A stretch of 64,000 bases of DNA from NCBI RefSeq assembly GCF_036320965.1, contig NC_092235.1, positions 2,478,028 through 2,542,027 of the forward strand. The letters run 5' to 3'. Source of the DNA: Panulirus ornatus (Eukaryota; Arthropoda; Malacostraca; Decapoda; Palinuridae). The position numbers and the translations under genes were made by a program. The notes beneath the pieces are model-generated. The model was given only the letters and a program-made list of their open reading frames with translations. It was not told the origin of the DNA and searched no databases. Of the stretch, positions 56,488-64,000 are shown in pieces; the first letter of the stretch is position 1; each line of letters begins with the position of its first letter.

Positions 56488-57654
56488 TATACCTCGTCGC
56501 TGTCTCCCGCGGTTGCGAGGTAGTGCAAGGAAACAGACGAAAGAAATGGCCCAACCCCCCCCATACACATGTACATACACACGTCCACACACGCAAATAT
56601 ACATACCTACACAGCTTTCCATGGTTTACCCCGGACGCTTCACATGCCTTGATTCAATCCACTGACAGCACGTCAACCCCTGTATACCACATCGCTCCAA
56701 TTCACTCTATTCCTTGCCCTCCTTTCACCCTCCTGCATGTTCAGGCCCCGATCACACAAAATCCTTTTCACTCCATCTTTCCACCTCCAATATGGTCTCC
56801 CTCTTCTCCTCGTTCCCTCCACCTCCGACACATATATCCTCTTGGTCAATCTTTCCTCACTCATTCTCTCCATGTGCCCAAACCATTTCAAAACACCCTC
56901 TTCTGCTCTCTCAACCACGCTCTTTTTATTTCCACACATCTCTCTTACCCTTACGTTACTTACTCGATCAAACCACCTCACACCACACATTGTCCTCAAA
57001 CATCTCATTTCCAGCACATCCATCCTCCTGCGCACAACTCTATCCATAGCCCACGCCTCGCAACCATACAACATTGTTGGAACCACTATTCCTTCAAACA
57101 TACCCATTTTTGCTTTCCGAGATAATGTTCTCGACTTCCACACATTTTTCAAGGCTCCCAAAATTTTCGCCCCCTCCCCCACCCTATGATCCACTTCCGC
57201 TTCCATGGTTCCATCCGCTGACAGATCCACTCCCAGATATCTAAAACACTTCACTTCCTCCAGTTTTTCTCCATTCAAACTCACCTCCCAATTGACTTGA
57301 CCCTCACCCCTACTGTACCTAATAACCTTGCTCTTATTCACATTTACTCTTAACTTTCTTCTTCCACACACTTTACCAAACTCCGTCACCAGCTTCTGCA
57401 GTTTCTCACATGAATCCGCCACCAGCGCTGTATCATCAGCGAACAACAACTGACTCACTTCCCAAGCTCTCTCATCCCCAACAGTTTTTATCGAGGATGT
57501 AAGGCATGTGTACGTGTAGGAAGAGAGGAAAGTGATTGGTTCTCAGTGAATGTAGGTTTGCGGCAGGGGTGTGTGATGTCTCCATGGTTGTTTAATTTGT
57601 TTATGGATGGGGTTGTTAGGGAGGTAAATGCAAGAGTCTTGGAAAGAGGGGCAA

Positions 57655-57655
<1 letters not shown>
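56480..57655. mobile_element. RTE-like LINE copy with 5' inversion
   Basis: The main part (56480-57481) is minus strand: 3' UTR, C-terminal region and RT motif C (LLFADDTALVAD). At 57484 the sequence flips: 57487-57655 is plus strand and encodes the RT piece immediately upstream (FYRGCKACVRVGREESDW, GLRQGCVMSPWLFNLFMDG...VLERGAS). In intact copies the two parts adjoin, so this is a 5' inversion of the twin-priming type. Confidence 0.85.
56673..57481 (-). pseudogene. RTE-like LINE ORF2 fragment
   Basis: Reads SVGDERAWEVSQLLFADDTA through [20 protein letters not shown] and [20 protein letters not shown] to the VYRG end. Open throughout, but only about a third of ORF2. Confidence 0.8.

Positions 57656-57719
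<64 letters not shown>
57656..57719. repeat. (TA)n microsatellite
   Basis: TA run between the inverted LINE end and SINE-B copy 5. Confidence 0.97.
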
Positions 57720-57720
<1 letters not shown>

Positions 57721-57723
<3 letters not shown>

Positions 57724-57966
57724 CCCTGGGAACAGGGGAGAAAGAATACTTCCCACGTATTCCCTGCGTGTCGTAGAAGGCGACTAAAAGGGAAGGGAGC
57801 GGGGGGCTGGAAATCCTCCCCTCTCGTTTTTTTTTTTTCTTTTTTTTTCCAAAGGAAGGAACAGAAAAGGGGCCCGGGTGAGGATGTTTCCTCAGAGGCC
57901 CAGTCCTCTGTTCTTAACGCTACCTCGCTATCGCGGGAAACGGCGAATAGTATGAAAAAAAAAAAG
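57721..57966 (+). mobile_element. SINE-B copy 5
   Basis: Forward copy: TATCCCTGGGAACAGGGGAG through GGAACAGAAAAGGGGCCCGG to CGCTACCTCGCTATCGCGGG and AAACGGCGAATAGTATGAAA. (TA)n follows at 57968-58073. Confidence 0.8.
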
Positions 57967-58077
<111 letters not shown>

Positions 58078-58279
58078 TATATCTATATATAAACACAATA
58101 ATGGACTTACATAGGAAATATTCCATCTAATTTTTTTGTTTAATTTTTTTTCGTTTAGGTGTTATTTGTTGGAGTTTCTAAGACTTTTTATTTCTGGTTG
58201 CTTACCGTAGCTTTTGAATTAATTATTTGATTTGATTGTTAGTTGTTTATTTTGGCTTATTTAGATGTTATTTTCAATA

Positions 58280-58712
58280 TCAATGGCGTTTATCATGGTC
58301 AACGCCATCTTCACTACATCCTCACAATCATTTTGAATATCAATAGCTTTTCTGTGGTTTAAGGTTATTTTCACTACAACTTCACGGTCATCTTGTTTTC
58401 ATCATCGATGACGTTTATCTTGGTCAAAGACTATCTTCACTACATCCTTATACTTATCTCATTTTCAATATCATTGGCCTCTATCTTGATAAAAGCCATC
58501 TTCACTACTTCTTCATAATCATTATATTTTCAATATCACCAGCGTATTTTTTGGTGAAAGGCCATCTTCACTACATTCATATAGTCAAGTCACTTTCACA
58601 GCACTTAACTCTATCTTAATAAAAATGTATCTTCACTACATCCTCACAATCATCTCGTTTTCATTATCAGTGGCCTTTATCTTGGTCAAGGACATCTTCA
58701 CTACATCTTCAT
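58280..58712. repeat. Degenerate ATCTTCACTACAT-type array
   Basis: Phrases CCATCTTCACTACATC, TCATAATCAT and TTTTCAATATCA alternate every 60-80 bp. It is the reverse-strand relative of the TAGTGAAGAT array at 36180-37110. Confidence 0.65.
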
Positions 58713-58775
58713 AAATATCTTACTTTGGACATATCTTGCCTTTCAAATGGATTCCTGATATACCAATTTACATTC

Positions 58776-58779
<4 letters not shown>

Positions 58780-58842
<63 letters not shown>
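58780..58842. repeat. (TA)n microsatellite
   Basis: TA run followed by a T-run and the LINE 3' end. Confidence 0.97.
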
Positions 58843-59926
<1,084 letters not shown>

Positions 59927-59930
59927 TTTT

Positions 59931-60305
<375 letters not shown>

Positions 60306-60606
60306 TGTAAGTTGTTATGTCAGGAACCCATCTGGAAGGTGAACCTTATATAAACTACATTGCACCTTACATATAAATAGAAACATCAAGCTTCACTATA
60401 TTAGCTTTACTATATTTAAATATAAACAAGGTCTAACCGAGGTTACTTGGTTGAGCAAGACGTGAGAATATCATCAAATGGGCCTCCAGCCCTGGGTTGA
60501 AATTGTCGTTCTGACGTATTTCGAGTTCAGTGCTGATACAGGATCATTGATTATAGGACTGTCTTGTTAGTCTGTGTAACCTCGCCTGACCCAATCCACG
60601 TCTTCA

Positions 60607-61323
60607 ATGGCTTTCTGTTACTACAAACGGGATTACAAAGGAAAGGCTTCCTTTGTTAGTTTCATGAATACCTTCGTTCAAATGAAGGGAAAGACTATTA
60701 CTATGAAGCGGTACCTTATCAGCAGGAAAGAGCTGCAGCAACGGTATGAAAGTTACTGCAAGATACATAACGAGCCCGTGGCTTCCAACGTAAACATCGG
60801 CCGCCATTTGGGTTCCCTCGGCATCATGTGTGACACCAAGATTGGACCCGTTGGGAAACAGGAACGATACTATTCTGGTATCATGTGGCTCGATGGCGCA
60901 GGATCACCAACTGAAATGCAAAGAAAATGGAGAAAGCCGCCCAAACGTATCATGAAGGCCGTGCAAGAGAAGATCGAGAGGAATCGGTTGAGAGACGATA
61001 TCGCTCACAGTATATTGAAATTTATACCCAAGACTTCCTCTGATCTCCAGACACAGCCAGTCACAGAGACCACCAGCCCCGCTTCCCAGACACAGCAAGT
61101 CACAGAGACCACCAGCCCCGCTTCCCAGACGCAGCAAGTCACAGAGACCACCAGCCCCGCTCCCCAGACACAACCAGTCACAGAGACCACCAGCTCTGCT
61201 CTCCAGACACAGCCAGACACACAGCCCACCAGCCCCGTCCCCGACACAGAGCCACAAGATCCTGATATTGAGGAAGCAAATGAATTTCTCGATGATTTTT
61301 TGCTTTCACTGGAGAAGAACTGA
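60607..61323 (+). CDS. Winged-helix-like protein with 13-residue repeats
   Basis: Intact single-exon frame of 238 codons. Residues 15-95 (SFVSFMNTF...ISRKELQQRYESYCKIHNEP...IGRHLGSLGI...GKQERYYSGIMW) have the layout of RFX / poxvirus-D5-type winged helices: helix, L-Y-x2-Y-x2-(Y/W)C, a Pro, G-x2-L, then a G-rich wing ending YYSGI. This suggests DNA binding. Residues 101-140 are basic and helical. Residues 148-212 are five imperfect 13-residue repeats (QTQPVTETTSPAS type). The C-terminus is acidic (DIEEANEFLDDFLLSLEKN), possibly an activation or partner-binding segment. The start at 60607 is the first ATG of the frame. No introns and no transposon ends are seen. It could be a domesticated element or virus-derived gene, or a host single-exon gene. 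Confidence 0.65.
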   Translation: MAFCYYKRDYKGKASFVSFMNTFVQMKGKTITMKRYLISRKELQQRYESYCKIHNEPVASNVNIGRHLGSLGIMCDTKIGPVGKQERYYSGIMWLDGAGSPTEMQRKWRKPPKRIMKAVQEKIERNRLRDDIAHSILKFIPKTSSDLQTQPVTETTSPASQTQQVTETTSPASQTQQVTETTSPAPQTQPVTETTSSALQTQPDTQPTSPVPDTEPQDPDIEEANEFLDDFLLSLEKN

Positions 61324-61402
61324 TGAGTTCCTTATAGACAGAACAAAATGTTAAAAAAAGGAATCTATATAAGTTCACTTATGGAGTGAGATCTTTGACG
61401 GA

Positions 61403-61424
61403 GCTGTGCTGCCTATAGCACAGC
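61403..61424. other. 8-bp hairpin
   Basis: GCTGTGCT (61403-61410), loop GCCTAT, AGCACAGC (61417-61424), 80 nt after the stop of the winged-helix gene. Possibly part of its 3' UTR. Confidence 0.55.
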
Positions 61425-61595
61425 CTACCAAAGGGTGATCTTTGCTGTCGTGCAGTAACCTCATGAGGGCGGAGTCCGGCTACACTTTCTTTACCGAGGA
61501 AAAGATCTCTGCACTAATATTGAGTTTCTCCGTTGGCGTCAGGGTAAACACCCATCCCCCCCGAAGCTTGGTTACCTTTCCGTGGTGGGGGGGAC

Positions 61596-61649
61596 TTCAT
61601 GGATTGGGCAGTAGCAACCATCGTTGGTTGCTCCTGTTCAATCCATGAA
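61596..61649. other. Nested perfect hairpin, 54 nt
   Basis: TTCATGGATTG (61596-61606) pairs perfectly with CAATCCATGAA (61639-61649), and inside it AGCAACCA (61613-61620) pairs with TGGTTGCT (61625-61632) around a TCGT tetraloop. Two stems, 11 and 8 bp, with 6-nt internal loops. Not recognised as any known ncRNA. 61650-62570 shows no gene. Confidence 0.65.
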
Positions 61650-62571
61650 CGAAAAACCAAGCATCTTGAACGTAATTGTCGTATAAATTCACTTGGTGTC
61701 AAAACTGACGCGAAAGCGGTTGTCTCAACTTTGTCAGAAATGTTTGTGCGTCTCGGCCTGATGGCGGGAGTCGGTTTGGCGCTGTGGTCATGAGGGAATA
61801 CGAGGAAGATTGGCAACCGTCCCAGAAGTAGCTACAGTGAGGCCCAGCAGCTGTCCCTAATACTGTGGAAGGCACTCATGTAAGGTGTGCAGTGAGGCGC
61901 ACCAGTAATAAGGGAAACGGACAACCAAAACAGCAATCTTGATCATCAGGAGGCTATCCAATGCTCAGAGTAGATAAGGACGATTATTGTATGGCTTCGC
62001 TCAGAGGATGAAAATCTTAGCCGTGAAAATCAACAAGTATAATAACTAGTAGTTAGTGGTAGTGAAGTGGAATTACCGTATTTCTTTTGTCTTAAGAGTA
62101 AAACGAAACTTTTCGTTTTCTCCATCAAGCTAGAGGTGTTGTAGACCACCATCCTTAAGGTTGTAAGGTAATGGTAACTACAAGGTTATAACCGCAGCAA
62201 ATTTGTGATGGAAAGTGTAGGAAATGTAGTAATGTATGTAATATAAATTATATATATTTGTATAATAAATGTATAGTAAAATTTTGTCTTCTCTGTTCCC
62301 GTTCATTGATTCAAATATAGGTAAGTTTTCTCTCTACCGAGGTGGGATAAGCTACGTGCACTCGGCTTGTAAATGTGGTGACTTTCCCTTCATTACCACA
62401 ATGGTGTGCTGAACTGAAGATGTAGAATTCCGTAGACGAAGCTAATATAGGAAATCAATCTACATCAAAAATTGAACGTATGCATCTTTAAATGGACATA
62501 AAACAAACGGACAGAGGAGCACACTGGAGCAAATGAATTTCAGTATCACCACTTAAAGTAGGCCTTTCAAT

Positions 62572-62768
62572 TAGTTGTGGCTTTAAAGCAAACTTTTTCT
62601 AGCTAAGGTTTAGTTAGCAGCTAAACTAATCCCCACGCCCTTACCTTAAGAAATATTTTCAGAAGGTACTGTCTGAACATATTTCTAAGGTAAGGTCATT
62701 TAGGTTTGGTTTAGATGCTACCCTAACCTAGGCTAGAAAAAGTTTCCTTTGCTTCAGAGCCCCAACTA
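62572..62768. repeat. Foldback element, 197 bp (MITE-like)
   Basis: TAGTTGTGGCTTTAAAGC... (62572-62664) is matched in reverse complement by 62672-62768, about 80% identity over roughly 93 bp with a few gaps. Shared stretches include AAACTTTTTCTAGC, CTTACCTTA, GAAATAT and TTCAGA. The loop is about 8 nt. It may be flanked by TA. No coding capacity, consistent with a foldback MITE. Confidence 0.75.
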
Positions 62769-62769
62769 C

Positions 62770-63159
62770 GTAGACGGGCTACTGTTGATATTAAACAGTA
62801 ACAGAAAGGTGATAAAACTGAGATGAAATGAATAAAAATATAGAACGGGTCAATTGAAATTTGAAGTATTTGCTAAATACAATATTTGAAAGATCCAAAT
62901 GCATCCTAAAGTCAGTCACTTAAATCACAATGCTGAATATTGTTTTAATTGCTCGAACTAGTTACAGGAAGTAAAAATATTAAGCTTAAAGGGATGCCAT
63001 TACAATAACTTTATATACCTGTATAGGATCTCTTAAACTTCTTTTCCCTAAAGCGGAATGGATTTACACATACTGGTTCCTTTCCTCAAACATACTACCT
63101 ATCTCTTCTTTTTTTTCATCTTGGTTACATCAATACACATTTATACACCCCAATCTGAG

Positions 63160-63160
<1 letters not shown>
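62770..63160. other. No recognisable gene
   Basis: AT-rich unique sequence without a supportable feature. Confidence 0.6.

Positions 63161-63161
<1 letters not shown>

Positions 63162-63240
<79 letters not shown>
63162..63240. repeat. (TA)n microsatellite
   Basis: TA run of about 78 bp preceded by CAATCTGAGCTG and followed by CCTTCACATGTACATAATTC, which resembles LINE 3' UTR text at 42068. 63241-64000 shows no gene. Confidence 0.95.
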
Positions 63241-63244
<4 letters not shown>

Positions 63245-64000
63245 CACATGTACATAATTCATACTTGCTGCCGATATTGTCTTGGATATTAGTACAGACT
63301 ATATATCATCTTTCATATTGGTACATACGAAACATTGTCTTTGTACTAATATAGTTTTACTTAACAAATTTTTGTTTTTCTTTCTTCGTCTCAACTGCCG
63401 ATGTTCGAGCAACCATTACTTCTGAAATGGTGTTGGTCAAGAAGGGCGAATATTCTGCGTGTAATCTAATTAATTGAATTTATGCCATTGGATTTTTCTC
63501 ATCTATAGACTTTCTTCTTGAACTCCATGTTACATGATGAAAACAAGGTCTGGTTTATTATTCTCGTGAAGGAACTTGAACAGCAGCAAAATATATAAAG
63601 ATAATCATCCGATGATCGCAGTTAGAAACTGACAGATGTAATATAGTTAGAAATGTCAACAAAACAGTGAGTTGGTGACATGTTTCTTATGTTTGTAATG
63701 CAACTCTGAAGTTAGTTCGTAGATTCTTAAGGGGAATGAATGGTGGACAAATGGTGAAGGAAAGTGCAAAAACGGGGCTAAGTATTTCAGTCCAAACTAG
63801 AATTCATTCATTCACTTCGACATTGATCTCAGGACATTTCAATGGCTGAGATTTACATGATACAGAAAATCTTCAAACAAGGACGATAGACAGATAGATA
63901 GATGGTTGAATAAATAAGTAAACTGATAGATGTAGGTGCAATCAGAGTCGCCTATGATTTCCTTCACAGCGAATGAGATGATAATTGGGCGAGGCTATAA

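Noticed and set aside
60607..61323. Calling the winged-helix gene a viral replication protein
   Set aside because: The D5/RFX-like layout alone does not show viral origin; no other viral genes are visible nearby.

Overview
The window is a repeat-dominated stretch of an arthropod nuclear genome, most likely a decapod crustacean. I infer this from the very dense (TA)n, (CT)n and (CA)n microsatellites, kilobase-scale minisatellites, several families of LINE retrotransposons, Penelope and Tc1 remnants, a 5S-rRNA/SINE fusion, eukaryotic tRNA genes with pol III T-runs, and spliced-looking exons. There are no operons. Two runs of exactly 100 N (12594-12693 and 31401-31500) show that three contigs were joined by scaffolding.

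The dominant structure is a pair of ~12.6-12.9 kb inverted arms. Positions 2-12593 are the reverse complement of 42760-55624 at roughly 95% identity by eye, separated by 30 kb. From outside to inside each arm holds: a CCAAT/TATA promoter-like block; a Jockey-like LINE with a three-zinc-knuckle ORF1 and an EN-RT ORF2; a 5'-truncated second copy in head-to-tail tandem; a possible signal-peptide exon preceded by three TGACGTCA sites; a string of minisatellites; and a broken copy of a conserved arthropod repeat protein whose reading frame has been blown up by a 23-bp minisatellite. Minisatellite lengths differ strongly between arms. The left arm stops exactly at an N gap, so an uncollapsed, inverted haplotig is as likely as a true inverted duplication.

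The middle contig (12694-31400) is mostly satellite DNA: an 81-bp AT-rich array, a 35-bp CACGTG-bearing array of 3.8 kb, a GC-rich 2.1 kb array that cuts a third Jockey-like LINE, a 34-bp array and a 32-bp array. A Tc1/mariner-like transposase scrap and a 110-nt foldback lie between them.

The third contig (31501 on) has a Penelope-like fragment arranged head-to-head, two tRNA genes, a 5S rRNA fragment fused to a SINE, an intact single-exon protein kinase gene (37795-38568) with CRE and TATA box, a cluster of RTE-like LINE copies tailed by (TA)n, a coiled-coil 3' exon (56128-56346), and an intact single-exon gene for a winged-helix-like protein with 13-residue repeats (60607-61323), followed by strong hairpins and a 197-bp foldback. 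The only intact-looking host-type genes are the kinase and the winged-helix protein. A recurring theme is that the RTE-like LINE and a short SINE share a GC-rich 3' core next to (TA)n, which suggests that the SINE uses the LINE machinery.
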